A stretch of 64,000 bases of DNA from Tolypothrix sp. PCC 7712 (GTDB taxonomy: Bacteria; Cyanobacteriota; Cyanobacteriia; Cyanobacteriales; Nostocaceae): the NCBI RefSeq assembly GCF_025860405.1, contig NZ_CP063785.1, forward strand, positions 3,286,001 to 3,350,000. The letters are read 5' to 3'. Position numbers and translations under genes: made by a program. Every line of letters begins with the position of its first letter. The first letter of the stretch is position 1. Below are positions 19,081 to 27,702 of the stretch, one piece after another. The notes under the pieces are model-generated. The model saw nothing but the letters and a program-made list of their open reading frames with translations, searched no databases and was not told the DNA's origin.

Positions 19081-19251
19081 ACTAAAGTAGGATTTCGTCC
19101 AGTGAACTCTACTGTGGCTAAAGAAGTACAGAGTAAATTCCCCAAGATTTCCCGACTCTATACAGTTGGCGATTTGGGTGGTTGGAATGCTGCTCAGAAT
19201 AAGTTTTTCAACGATGGCGCAATCTTTGATCAAATCCAAAGTGGGCGCTAA
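19081..19251 (+). pseudogene. C-terminal remnant of a second sulfate-binding protein gene
   Basis: About 55 residues (VGFRPVNSTVAKEVQSKFPK..., then LGGWNAAQNKFFNDGAIFDQIQ) match the C-terminus of the neighbouring SbpA almost block for block, ending at a TAA. Upstream of about 19081 the similarity stops: the reading frame continues to 19000 but with unrelated residues. The rest of the gene is missing. The fragment points the opposite way from sbpA and sits between it and an integrase gene, consistent with a deletion or rearrangement. Confidence 0.85.
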
Positions 19252-19329
19252 TTCGATATTTTGTTAAAGGAAAGAGAAAAAATAGTAAAGGTTAAAATTA
19301 CTATTTCCTTTTCTTCTGGATTTTAAACC

Positions 19330-19455
19330 AGGACTTACGCAAGCAAAATTTGTCATTGCGACCGGAGCGTAGTTTAGGGAAGCAATATCACAATTTTAGG
19401 TGATTACGTCGCTACGCTCGTAATGACGTGATTACGTGACTTTTGCGTAAGTCCT
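19330..19455. mobile_element. 126-bp hairpin MITE-like element
   Basis: Perfect 13-bp terminal inverted repeats AGGACTTACGCAA / TTGCGTAAGTCCT enclose a second inverted repeat (GTCATTGCGACCGGAGCG and GCTACGCTCGTAATGAC). The whole could fold into a long hairpin. Non-coding. The core GTCATTGCGA...GGAGCG is shared with the element at 62593. It sits between the sbpA remnant and the integrase. Confidence 0.8.
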
Positions 19456-19499
19456 ATAAATAATTATCCTGATTTGTTAAGCACACACAAATAATATGA

Positions 19500-20762
19500 T
19501 TAAATATCCTTCAATGTGGCATGATTATCGAACTGTAAGTAATGCTTGATAATCTGTTCAACGCTATTACCGCAGCTATTAGCTAGCAACTTGAGGTCGG
19601 CACCATTATTAACTTGAATGCTAATAAAAGTATGACGGGTAGAATATGGTTTTAAATATTCAATTTGCTTATTTTCTGCTAACTTTTTAACTATCCCCGG
19701 ATAGTGGTAAACTTTACCTTTAACCTCAACAGTATTACCTGCCCAGATATCTGTTAAGGTATTACTTGAATATTGTTTTCCTGAAATAGTTTTAAACACT
19801 AATTCATTATCTTTCTTACCATTTCCATACAATTTAATTAATAAATTAATTAATCTGCTCATACCTTGTAGGTTGAAAAATCTATTTTTATTGCTTTTAG
19901 TCATGCCAGTATTGCTGTCAAAAGCCTCTTTAAAAACTATCCAACCATCATTAAATTTAATATTTCTCCACTTCAAAGCGAATACTTCACTATGTCTACA
20001 ACCAGTGAGAAACAAAAATTCAATTAAATCAGCACCATGTTTGATAGATGGTTGTTCAGAATTTCTGAAAGTTTGAATGATTAAATCTCTCTCTTGTAGA
20101 CTGTATGCCCTATAATCTTCAATATTTGAAGTTTTTTGAGGCTTCTTCGATATATTGTAAGTTTTTTTTATTTCTAAAAAATAATCTTGTACCAATTGCT
20201 GATTGCTGATTGCTCGTTGGCACATACTACTCAATAAGCTAAACAGCTTTTTAATTTGTTGCTTGTTCTTTTGCTTGAGTAAAAGCTGCTTAATTAATTT
20301 ATTAGCTGTATCCAAATTTAGCTCTAAATCTAAAAATTCTTTAATGAGGTTAGTATAAACAACAAAATTTTTTTTGTAGGTAGTTTTTTGAATCTGCTTA
20401 GTTTGTAATTTCCAATCCACAAATTCATGCCATAATTCACCAAGCAGAGGTGGCTCTATCAGATTGTGTAACTGACTAATCGTGGTTAATTGCTTAATCG
20501 TTAAATATTTAGCAAGTGTTGGGTCAAAATAACCGCCATCGGGATGATCGATGTCAGCTTGTATCCTTGCTGCTATTTGATTAGCCCATTTTTGGTTTTC
20601 TGGAGTGTCACTTCTCCCTAGACCTTTATATGCTTGTCGCTTGCGATAAAACTGCTGGCTAATACGAGTGCTGAATTGTAGCCTTAAATTACCTTTATCC
20701 GAACCGACACGTATATCTGCTAATTTGATAGAATCCTTGCTACTCTTACGATTTGAGTACAT
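19500..20762 (-). CDS. Tyrosine recombinase / phage-type integrase
   Basis: 420 residues. N-terminal arm/SAM-like region (RLQFSTRISQQFYRKRQAYKGLG), a core-binding domain, then the catalytic domain: box I TGCRHSEVFALKW with the first Arg, an Asn/Lys-rich beta-hairpin region (MTKSNKNRFF), PYSTRHTF with the second Arg, and SCGNSVEQIIKHY with the nucleophilic Tyr. The usual first His of HxxR is Tyr and the H/W position is Asn; both changes are tolerated in several integrases. No excisionase, phage genes or tRNA target are adjacent, so it is an orphan. It starts 33 bases from the first thiE ATG, divergently. Low GC compared with thiE suggests transfer. Confidence 0.88.
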   Translation of the reverse strand: MYSNRKSSKDSIKLADIRVGSDKGNLRLQFSTRISQQFYRKRQAYKGLGRSDTPENQKWANQIAARIQADIDHPDGGYFDPTLAKYLTIKQLTTISQLHNLIEPPLLGELWHEFVDWKLQTKQIQKTTYKKNFVVYTNLIKEFLDLELNLDTANKLIKQLLLKQKNKQQIKKLFSLLSSMCQRAISNQQLVQDYFLEIKKTYNISKKPQKTSNIEDYRAYSLQERDLIIQTFRNSEQPSIKHGADLIEFLFLTGCRHSEVFALKWRNIKFNDGWIVFKEAFDSNTGMTKSNKNRFFNLQGMSRLINLLIKLYGNGKKDNELVFKTISGKQYSSNTLTDIWAGNTVEVKGKVYHYPGIVKKLAENKQIEYLKPYSTRHTFISIQVNNGADLKLLANSCGNSVEQIIKHYLQFDNHATLKDI

Positions 20763-20858
20763 AGTAAATTTCTAGTAAAAATAGCAATTTAATCAATGAC
20801 AATTACTAGAATAGTTGATTTTCCGTCTTTTGATGAAAGCAGGAATGGGGTTGTTGTA

Positions 20859-21914
20859 ATGGTCGAGCCACACAGCCAAACAGAGCAAATGCAGCAAGTT
20901 GTTTACCGCATTTTAGATGCCAATTTAGATCGCGCTCGTGAAGGCTTGCGAATTGTTGAGGAGTGGTGTCGCTTTGGACTGAATAATGCTCAGTTCACTG
21001 GAGAGTGTAAACGCTTGCGGCAAGACATAGCTCATTGGCATACAGCTGAATTGCGAGCAGCGCGAGATACACCGGGTGATGCGGGTACAGACTTAACACA
21101 TCCTCATGAGGAAAAACGTACTAGCATCAAATCTGTGTTGCAAGCTAATTTTTGCCGCGTGCAAGAAGCAATGCGGGTGCTAGAAGAATACGGCAAGCTG
21201 CATGACCCTAATATGGGAAAAGCTTTTAAGCAGATGCGGTATCAGGTTTATACATTAGAAAGCAATTTATTGGGTTATCAACGCCATCAACTATTATGGC
21301 GATCGCGTCTGTATTTGGTAACTTCACCGGCCGAAAATTTGCTCTCAACGGTAGAAGCTGCTCTCAAAGGCGGATTGACTTTGGTTCAGTACCGTGACAA
21401 AACTGCTGATGATGGTGTTCGTCTCGAACAAGCTAAAAAGCTGCGACAACTATGCCACCTCTATGGCGCGCTGTTCGTTATTAATGACCGGATAGATTTG
21501 GCTTTAGCAGTAGATGCTGACGGCGTACATCTGGGACAGCAAGATATGCCGATTGAGATTGCCAGACAATTACTCGGTTCTCATCGGATAGTTGGTCGTT
21601 CCACTACAAATGCTGAAGAAATGCAAGCAGCACTGACAGAAGGCGCTGATTATATTGGCGTAGGGCCAGTGTATGAAACACCCACCAAAGAAGGTAAGCC
21701 AGCAGCAGGGTTGCAATATGTCAGCTATGCTGCCAAAAATTGTGCTATTCCCTGGTTTGCTATTGGTGGTATAGATGCCAATAATATCAATGACGTGATT
21801 GATGCTGGCGCGCAACGTGTAGCGGTAGTGCGATCGCTCATGCAAGCAGAACAACCCACCCTTGTAACTCAATATCTGCTCTCCCAACTCAATCGCATTA
21901 AACCAGAATCTTAA
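20859..21914 (+). CDS. thiE: Thiamine-phosphate synthase, cyanobacterial long form
   Basis: 351 residues from the ATG at 20859 (MVEPHSQTEQ); an upstream ATG at 20796 would add 21 residues but lies 33 bases from the divergent integrase gene. It couples HMP-pyrophosphate and thiazole phosphate to thiamine phosphate. The N-terminal ~135 residues (YRILDANLDRAREGLRIVEEW) are the extra domain of cyanobacterial ThiE. The C-terminal TIM barrel carries LVQYRDKTADD, FVINDRIDLALAVDADGVHLGQ.DMP, IVGRSTTNAEE and the phosphate loop YIGVGPVYETPTKEG. It pairs with thiS 44 bases downstream. Confidence 0.94.
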   Translation: MVEPHSQTEQMQQVVYRILDANLDRAREGLRIVEEWCRFGLNNAQFTGECKRLRQDIAHWHTAELRAARDTPGDAGTDLTHPHEEKRTSIKSVLQANFCRVQEAMRVLEEYGKLHDPNMGKAFKQMRYQVYTLESNLLGYQRHQLLWRSRLYLVTSPAENLLSTVEAALKGGLTLVQYRDKTADDGVRLEQAKKLRQLCHLYGALFVINDRIDLALAVDADGVHLGQQDMPIEIARQLLGSHRIVGRSTTNAEEMQAALTEGADYIGVGPVYETPTKEGKPAAGLQYVSYAAKNCAIPWFAIGGIDANNINDVIDAGAQRVAVVRSLMQAEQPTLVTQYLLSQLNRIKPES

Positions 21915-21958
21915 ATAATTTCAAAATCAAAAAATTTTTCAAAAATTTGTGACATTTT

Positions 21959-22171
21959 ATGTCTAGCGAAATCACACTTCAGGTTAATGGGGAGAACCAT
22001 AACTGTTCATCCCAAACACCTTTACCCGAATTACTCCAAAAACTAGGTTTCAACCCCCGCTTAGTCGCAGTAGAATACAACGGCGAAATTTTACATCGCC
22101 AATTTTGGGAGCAAACAAAAGTGCAACCAGGCGATCGCCTAGAAGTTGTCACTATTGTGGGTGGTGGATAA
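21959..22171 (+). CDS. thiS: Sulfur carrier protein ThiS
   Basis: 70 residues with the ubiquitin-like beta-grasp fold and a C-terminal Gly-Gly tail (TIVGGG), whose terminal Gly is adenylylated and thiocarboxylated to donate sulfur for the thiazole ring. Visible: ITLQVNGE at the N-terminus, LPELLQKLGF, VAVEYNGEI and the GDRLEVVTIVGGG end. It lies directly after thiE, the usual cyanobacterial thiE-thiS order. The stop is followed immediately by a heptad array. Confidence 0.95.
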   Translation: MSSEITLQVNGENHNCSSQTPLPELLQKLGFNPRLVAVEYNGEILHRQFWEQTKVQPGDRLEVVTIVGGG

Positions 22172-22362
22172 GGTTGTCATTTGGTAATGGGTAATGGGTA
22201 ATGAGTAATGAGTAATGGGTAATGGGTAATGAGTAATGAGTAATGAGTAATGAGTAATGGGTAATGAGTAATGAGTAATGGGGTGTTTGGTTTTGGTAAT
22301 TTCCCCTCATCTCCCTCATCTCCCCAATCCCCAGTCCCCAATCCCCAGTCCCCAATCCCTAC
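22172..22362. repeat. Composite heptanucleotide repeat array
   Basis: TCATTTG, then about twelve GGTAATG/AGTAATG units, an AT spacer, CTCATCTCC units, then CCCCAGT/CCCCAAT units running up to the stop of the convergent glycosyltransferase. It is the longest and most regular array in the window. Confidence 0.88.
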
Positions 22363-23552
22363 TCCAATTTATACAGCGAACGGTGAAGGGTTTTGCGCTT
22401 GGCTAACTCTTTGCCTTTGCGACCAAGTTGTTCCCGTAGCTGTTGGTCTTTACATAAGCGATTGAAGGCTTGAAATACTTCATAGCCAGAATAAGGATTA
22501 ACTAAGATGCCGTTTTCTTCATGATGAATGGCATCGATAACTCCGCCTAAACGAGAAGCAATTACTGGTTTACCAAAGTAACTCGCTTCTAAATAAACGA
22601 TACCAAAACCCTCCATAGTGCTAGCTTTGTTCTCGACTAAATTCAGCATGGCAAAGATATCGCAGGCTGCATAATACCCACCTAATTCGCGATCGCTGAT
22701 TTCTCCGGCAAAATGTACCCTTTGGTCAACTCGTAGGCGATTAGCCAGGGATTTCAGTTCTGCTTCACAAGGGCCTTGCCCACAAATTATATAGTGAACA
22801 TCTACGCCAACAGTCAGTAGTAGCGGTAGGTTGTCAATGATGCGGTTAAAGCTTTTATGCTTGACAAGCTTTCCTACAGAGAGAATAACTACTGCTGTTT
22901 CAGGAATATTGTACATTTGGCGGACATTTGCACGTAATTCGCCCAAATTACCTGGATTGATTACATGGCTAAATTTATCCGCCCTCACCATTGGGTTGAT
23001 GACGTGGGTAGGAGTATCTAATCTTAACCTTGTTCGGAGATAATCCTGGGTGAAGGAACTGTTGCAGACAATTCCTTCAGCCCGCTTGAGTGTTAATTTA
23101 AATAGCGATCGCCATAAAGGATTACGTAAGCCACAAACAATATCATTTCCGTGGAGGTAGATAAAAAAGCGAATCGGTAAAAAATAACTTAGTAATAATA
23201 GTGAGGGAAATTCGTAGCCATGCCCCCATTCAATATAGCGATAACGATAGCGAAAATAAAGTTTGATTGCTAATGCAAATGAATAGATGAGGTTGATTAA
23301 AGGATTGAAAAAACTCCAATCTCTGAGAATCGGCCAGCGATATATAGGAAACTTTTGCACTCGATCAAATGCTTGATCGCCTGAACAACTAGCTGCCAAA
23401 ACAATTACCCGCTCTGGATCTTGCAGACAGCGATTATAAATATATTCACCAATAATTGCTTCTTTGGGTAAGAAACTACGGGATATTACGAGAATGTCTG
23501 GTAATGCAGTTTGTTCTCTAACATTTCCCGCCAGTTGTGAAATATGTTCCAT
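22359..23552 (-). CDS. Glycosyltransferase family 4 protein
   Basis: 397 residues with two Rossmann-like halves (GT-B fold). The N-terminal half includes HGNDIVCGLRNPLWR; the C-terminal half has VILSVGKLVKHKSFNRIIDNLP, the nucleotide-sugar region HFAGEISDRELGGYYAACDIFAML, and the EX7E-like motif EGFGIVYLEASYFGKPVIAS typical of GT4 enzymes. It transfers a sugar from an activated donor to an envelope glycan or lipid; substrate unknown. It is monocistronic, with no polysaccharide cluster around it. Its C-terminus abuts the heptad array. Confidence 0.9.
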   Translation of the reverse strand: MEHISQLAGNVREQTALPDILVISRSFLPKEAIIGEYIYNRCLQDPERVIVLAASCSGDQAFDRVQKFPIYRWPILRDWSFFNPLINLIYSFALAIKLYFRYRYRYIEWGHGYEFPSLLLLSYFLPIRFFIYLHGNDIVCGLRNPLWRSLFKLTLKRAEGIVCNSSFTQDYLRTRLRLDTPTHVINPMVRADKFSHVINPGNLGELRANVRQMYNIPETAVVILSVGKLVKHKSFNRIIDNLPLLLTVGVDVHYIICGQGPCEAELKSLANRLRVDQRVHFAGEISDRELGGYYAACDIFAMLNLVENKASTMEGFGIVYLEASYFGKPVIASRLGGVIDAIHHEENGILVNPYSGYEVFQAFNRLCKDQQLREQLGRKGKELAKRKTLHRSLYKLE

Positions 23553-24965
23553 AATAAATGTGATAAGTATAGTTAAAAAAATTAATTTTTCATACTATCA
23601 ACAAAGCGCAGAAATGAGTGATAATTAACCGCTATCCTTGAGCAGAGATTGTCTAAATTGAAAAGAAATTTCATTGATGTATGAACTCAAGGATAAAGCA
23701 GAAAGTATAATTCTTTGACGCTATTCACATCTTAACTCGCCTCAATTCTGCAAGAACAAAGCAGTGACTTTTACATTTGGGCGCATCACCTGTACGGTCA
23801 CCCTCCTCCGTAGTAACAAGTAGTGTAGGAGACTTGCCTAATGTGCAGCCTCCACTAGCTATCGAGCAAAAACTCCTTTGGGTAATACCAATAGGAAATT
23901 TTCCTCCTCTGTATCTAATTTTCCACTCTTTTCTCATTCTCGCCAACAGCTATCCCGTAACAACCTCTAATCTCTATATTTTTTTTAACATTAGTTTTGA
24001 GCATCAGTAACTAATTTCGGCATAGCAAGAGTATTTACACTAAGGCTGATGAACTTTTAATACATTGATTTACAAAAGCATATTCCTTCATCCTTTTTTG
24101 AGTGCTTGCAGTATACTAATACCAGCATTTTTTTGAAAGAGGATTTTGAGATATTCAATTATTTGATTTGTTAATTTTCTTTTCAATTGTTCACCACTTA
24201 AAATCTGTCTACCTAATTAACAAGCATTGAAATTTGGGACTACCAGCGAAATCAATTGCTCATAGACTTTTGTTGGTGGTAATTACTAAATCGAGTTGAT
24301 ATCAATAGAATATCTTGTAACTAATTGAGATTCTGCCAAAATGCCAAAAAATTGCAGTCGTTTTTAGGAAAAATTAAGTTGATTATTGGCATCAACAATC
24401 ATGCACCTTCAGGTTCAGCAATATCCCAAAGGCTAGATGCAGTCAACAAGATAATCCCTCAGTAATTATGGTAATTAAGGAAAATTCAAAAGTAAATACC
24501 AAAATTACTTGCCAATTAAATCTATTTTGATAATTATCAAGTCAAATTACTGTAATTCAGATAACTAAATTGTCAGGACATGGGGTAATGGGTAATGGGT
24601 AATGGGTAATGGGTAATAATAATTTCCCTTTTTTTCCTTTTCCCCTTTCTCCCTTTCCCCTTTCGCCTTTTCCCCCTCATCCTCGTCCCCAATCCCCAAA
24701 TGATTAATTGATCCCAAAATTCCCGCGATCGCAAAAGAATCCGAGGTACGGTAATCTACTCAAGAAATCCCCCCTAAGCTTGCTGTCTAGGCAAGATATG
24801 ACGCGGTACATTGAATATGTAGCCAAGAAAAATGAATATTACAGAGAGCTACTGCCAATCAAAAACTCGCTTGCTTGCTACGGGCTGGCGTTACTGACCA
24901 AGCAAATCTCTCCTAGCAGCGTTGGAAGAAATCATCACCAATACCGTTTTTCAAGCAACTGTATT
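23553..24965. other. Long non-coding or decayed stretch
   Basis: 1.4 kb without a supportable gene. 23720-24010 holds overlapping short frames on both strands (73 residues minus, 77 residues plus) in a GC-richer patch (GACTTGCCTAATGTGCAGCC) unlike the AT-rich flanks; this looks like a dispersed or decayed mobile sequence rather than a gene. 24020-24575 is AT-rich. 24581-24700 is a heptad array. An open frame from 24708 to 24965 runs into the DUF1517 gene but lacks protein-like features and is treated as leader. Confidence 0.5.
24581..24700. repeat. Composite heptanucleotide repeat array
   Basis: GGTAATG units (about five), an AT spacer, then pyrimidine-rich CCTTTTCCCCTTT stretches, CCCTCATCCTC and CCCCAAT units. 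Same module order as the other arrays. Confidence 0.82.
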
Positions 24966-25949
24966 ATGCGTAAAAAACTACAACTAGCCATCAAACCGCT
25001 GTTAAAAACTGTCTTTGTCCTCAGCCTGGTGTTAACTTTAGCACTAGGTCATGCTGATGGAGCGTTAGCCGCCCGTAGTGGTGGACGAATCGGTGGTGGT
25101 TCCTTTAGAGTACCTTCTAGCCGGACTTACACACCTCGCACCTATGCACCTCCTGGCGGGGGTGGATATTACGCCCCTTACCCTGGTGGTGGTTTTGGAT
25201 TTCCTTTCCTGTTACCTTTGTGGGGTATTGGCGGTGGCTTTGGCGGATTGTTTAGCATCTTAATCTTTATTGCGATCGCTAATTTTATACTGCAAGCCTT
25301 CCGCCGGGCTAGCAGTGGAGACACCACCACCGACGATGTAGGCTATAGCAGCAATCCTGCTGTATCTGTAACTCGCTTGCAGGTTGGTTTATTAGCTCAA
25401 GCACGTGGTTTACAAGGCGAACTTGACCGCATTGCTGAAACTGCTGATACTAACTCCCCACAAGGAAGAGCAGAAGTTCTGCAAGAAACTAGCCTAGCTT
25501 TACTCCGCCATCCAGAATATTGGGTATATGTTGGTGGTGGTACACAACAAGCGAAATTGAATTCAGCTGAAGCTCAATTCAACCGTCTCTCACTAGCAGA
25601 ACGCAGCAAATTTAGCGAAGAAACCCTCTCTAACGTTAACAACCAACTCAGAGCAGCACTCGCTAAAGAAGCTTTACCTGGTACTGAAACTCCTGAGAAT
25701 CCCACTGATTTAATTACCTCTGGCCCTGGAGAATATATTATCGTCACCTTACTAGTGGCCACTCTGGGCAAGTCTGCAATTCCTGCAATTAACAGTGCTG
25801 ATGATTTGCGTCAATCTTTGCGCCAAATTGGTGGTATTCCTAGCGAGCAAATCCTAGCTATTGAGGTGCTTTGGACTCCTCAAGCTGCAGGCGATACTCT
25901 AACCTCTGATGATTTGTTAGCTGAGTATCCCGATTTAAAACTTGTTTAA
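24966..25949 (+). CDS. DUF1517 family membrane protein
   Basis: 327 residues from the ATG at 24966 (MRKKLQLAIKP). The same frame is open back to 24708, but those 86 codons look non-protein and a signal peptide follows the chosen Met. Order: signal sequence (VFVLSLVLTLALGHADGALA), a Gly/Tyr/Pro-rich linker with SGGRIGGGSFR, one membrane segment (FSILIFIAIANFILQAF), then a soluble domain with VTRLQVGLLAQARGLQ.ELDRIAETADT and the C-terminal VLWTPQAAGDTLTSDDLLAEYP, the DUF1517 hallmark. Found in cyanobacteria and plastids, probably in thylakoid or envelope membranes; function unknown. A strong terminator follows. Confidence 0.85.
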   Translation: MRKKLQLAIKPLLKTVFVLSLVLTLALGHADGALAARSGGRIGGGSFRVPSSRTYTPRTYAPPGGGGYYAPYPGGGFGFPFLLPLWGIGGGFGGLFSILIFIAIANFILQAFRRASSGDTTTDDVGYSSNPAVSVTRLQVGLLAQARGLQGELDRIAETADTNSPQGRAEVLQETSLALLRHPEYWVYVGGGTQQAKLNSAEAQFNRLSLAERSKFSEETLSNVNNQLRAALAKEALPGTETPENPTDLITSGPGEYIIVTLLVATLGKSAIPAINSADDLRQSLRQIGGIPSEQILAIEVLWTPQAAGDTLTSDDLLAEYPDLKLV

Positions 25950-25975
25950 TTCCATCAAATTACTAAAACACCATA

Positions 25976-26002
25976 AAACCGCTTGCTGACAGCAAGCGGT
26001 TT
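25976..26002 (+). terminator. Rho-independent-type terminator of the DUF1517 gene
   Basis: Perfect 12-bp stem AAACCGCTTGCT / AGCAAGCGGTTT with a GAC loop, 27 bases after the stop, followed by ATTGTTT. The clearest terminator hairpin in the window. Confidence 0.8.
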
Positions 26003-26184
26003 ATTGTTTCGGTATAAACATATTTAGTATATTTCTTCCTTATCGATTTTATAATAGCAAATTTCTCAACAACAGTCAATCTGTCTACGAGAACAGTTTT
26101 TATGAGGTTAATATATGGTTATAAATTGCGATCGCAGCATGGCGTAAATAAACTACCATTCTCAACGAACGCAATGCTGAGACT

Positions 26185-26718
26185 CTATTCATTTTGAATT
26201 TTGAATTTTGAATTTTGAATTCCGCTTTGCGGTTTTCCCCTCACTCTTCTCGGCTTGCGGATAGGACGCATTGTTTCTCGACCCAAGACAAACAATCCCG
26301 CTACACCTAAGCAAACAAACCAAACATATTGATACCAATATTGTCGCATCTGCTCAATTGTGCGTAATTCTAAATGTAGAGTGCTGAAATGAAGCAACAG
26401 TATAAGCGTCATTAACGCGGCAAAACCAACGAAGCTTAAACCAACACGAATCCTTGCAGGGCGTAAATCAAAGTCACCAATTTCGTCTAAATCAATTTCT
26501 GCTAGTTCTTTTAAAGATTTATCCGCGAGGGATGAGGCTGTTTGTAATTTGCTACTCAACTTGGGAGGTAAAATCGGCGTGAGAGATTCTACAGCTGGGC
26601 GACGTAGCAAAGCCTCAGTGTCTCGCAGCAATTCCAAAGGCTTAGGAGTAGTCTCTGGCTGTGGCAATTCTTTGTTTTCTGTAGCAGATGTAGTAGTAGC
26701 TTCGCCTTCAAAATCCAT
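26185..26718 (-). CDS. Conserved two-helix membrane protein, function unknown
   Basis: 177 residues from MDFEGEA (ATG at 26718); an ATG three codons upstream is possible. The N-terminal half is acidic and polar (TPKPLELLRDTEALLRRPAVESL, LADKSLKELAEIDLDEIGDF). Two membrane helices follow (~104-124, VGLSFVGFAALMTLILLL; ~140-158, YVWFVCLGVAGLFVLG), then a basic C-terminus. The last residues (SGIQNSKFKIQNE) are encoded by a tandem AATTCAAA-type repeat at 26190-26222, so the tail is repeat-derived. The helical hairpin suggests thylakoid or cytoplasmic membrane. No function is assigned. Confidence 0.7.
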   Translation of the reverse strand: MDFEGEATTTSATENKELPQPETTPKPLELLRDTEALLRRPAVESLTPILPPKLSSKLQTASSLADKSLKELAEIDLDEIGDFDLRPARIRVGLSFVGFAALMTLILLLHFSTLHLELRTIEQMRQYWYQYVWFVCLGVAGLFVLGRETMRPIRKPRRVRGKPQSGIQNSKFKIQNE

Positions 26719-26727
26719 ACACAGCAA

Positions 26728-27198
26728 GTTTCTGAGTAACTAGAATTATCAATAGCCTAGCGAATCATTTAGGGACTAGGCAAATAGTTAAAGCAAAAGC
26801 CTGTTTTGTTGAAGGGGGGGACTGGGGAACTCGGGGCCCCCTCTGGGGATAAGGGGTAATGGGGACTGGGGATAAGGGGTAATGGGGATTGGGGATTGGG
26901 TACAAGGGGGAACTGTTGACAATTGACTTTTGACTCTAGACTCGTCAAAAATCAAATCAGATTGGTATATCTCTGCATTAAAGCAGCACTCTCTATTATT
27001 TAGTCTTAATGTAGAAATAACTTCTGATACATTCTACGTTAATCTTTCCTGCAAGGTAAGCGCAAAGGCGCAAATAAAAGCTTTGTGTCTGTACGTAATA
27101 TTTGATAATAATCATTGAGTATTAACATTTTGAGTAGTTTTAATATCAGTGTTTATACTCAATTTATCTTATCATTTCACAATTAAAATTGTGATAGT
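26728..27198. other. Intergenic region with inverted-orientation heptad array
   Basis: 471 bases. 26812-26940 is a composite array in reverse order (GGGGACT, GGGGATAAGGGGTAAT, GGGGATT, then TTGACAATTGACTTTTGACT units), including the palindromic CTCGGGGCCCCCTCTGGGG block also present near 8060. The rest is AT-rich with no convincing gene; a 62-codon frame at 26930 looks random. Confidence 0.6.
26812..26940. repeat. Composite heptanucleotide repeat array (reverse orientation)
   Basis: GGGGACT, GGGGATAAGGGGTAAT and GGGGATT units followed by TTGAC-type units. Carries a GGGGCCCC palindrome shared with the array at 7912-8111. Confidence 0.82.
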
Positions 27199-27702
27199 TT
27201 GAAATCCTCAATAGAGAATATAGGCTCTAAATCTCCTCTTATCATTAATATGATTAATATGTTCCAAGTGTTAGATAATGATACTGATGTTGTATTATTT
27301 GAAAAGGATACATACACTGTTGGAAGACTCAAGGAGTTGATACATAATAATTTTGGAGAAAAATTGCATACTCAATTGAGTAATGGTCATCAAAAAGTTG
27401 CAAGTATTATTCAGTCTGTATCGGTTAGTGAAGCAGTTTTTAAAGTTGAAGATATAACATGGAAGTCTTCTTCTGAAGGTATAAGATGCCAAATTTTACG
27501 AGTTGGTTCTAGAGGATGGGAAATAGGAAGAATAAGAATAATCACATCTACAGGAATTACTACAGACAATCATATCGGTGCTCATAAAATTAGCAGTTAT
27601 ACTACAGTCAAAATTCAAGTAACTATAGAATTTTGTCCTGATGAACCTCTTGAACCAGAATCTCCTTTAGACGATATTCGCAAAATGATGCAAGCAACAT
27701 GA
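27199..27702 (+). CDS. KGK-domain-like protein (motif degenerate)
   Basis: 167 residues with a TTG start, or 150 from the ATG at 27250 (MINMFQVLDN); neither has a clear ribosome site. It fits the cyanobacterial KGK family: the early VLFEKDTYTVGRLKELI block, a central WKSSSEGIRCQILRVGSRGWEIGRIRI block and a C-terminal VTIEFCPDEP...DDIRKMM. The diagnostic Lys-Gly-Lys near the end of the WxxGxxxR block reads GRI here, so the name-giving motif is lost. Function of the family is unknown. Its stop overlaps the next ATG by four bases (ATGA), so it is coupled to the DUF952 gene. Confidence 0.7.
   Translation: MKSSIENIGSKSPLIINMINMFQVLDNDTDVVLFEKDTYTVGRLKELIHNNFGEKLHTQLSNGHQKVASIIQSVSVSEAVFKVEDITWKSSSEGIRCQILRVGSRGWEIGRIRIITSTGITTDNHIGAHKISSYTTVKIQVTIEFCPDEPLEPESPLDDIRKMMQAT

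Noticed and set aside
20763..20858. TPP riboswitch upstream of thiE
   Set aside because: The CTGAGA-type conserved core is not present in the short gap or in the start of the long frame.
22152..22355. 67-residue minus-strand ORF after thiS
   Set aside because: Entirely repeat-encoded (LLITHYSLLITHY-type text).
23725..24010. Two overlapping hypothetical genes on opposite strands
   Set aside because: Neither has a ribosome site or protein-like features, and they are mutually exclusive; left as an unresolved patch.
24708..24965. N-terminal extension of the DUF1517 protein
   Set aside because: The frame is open, but a signal peptide begins at the ATG at 24966 and the upstream residues look like random translation starting just after a repeat array.
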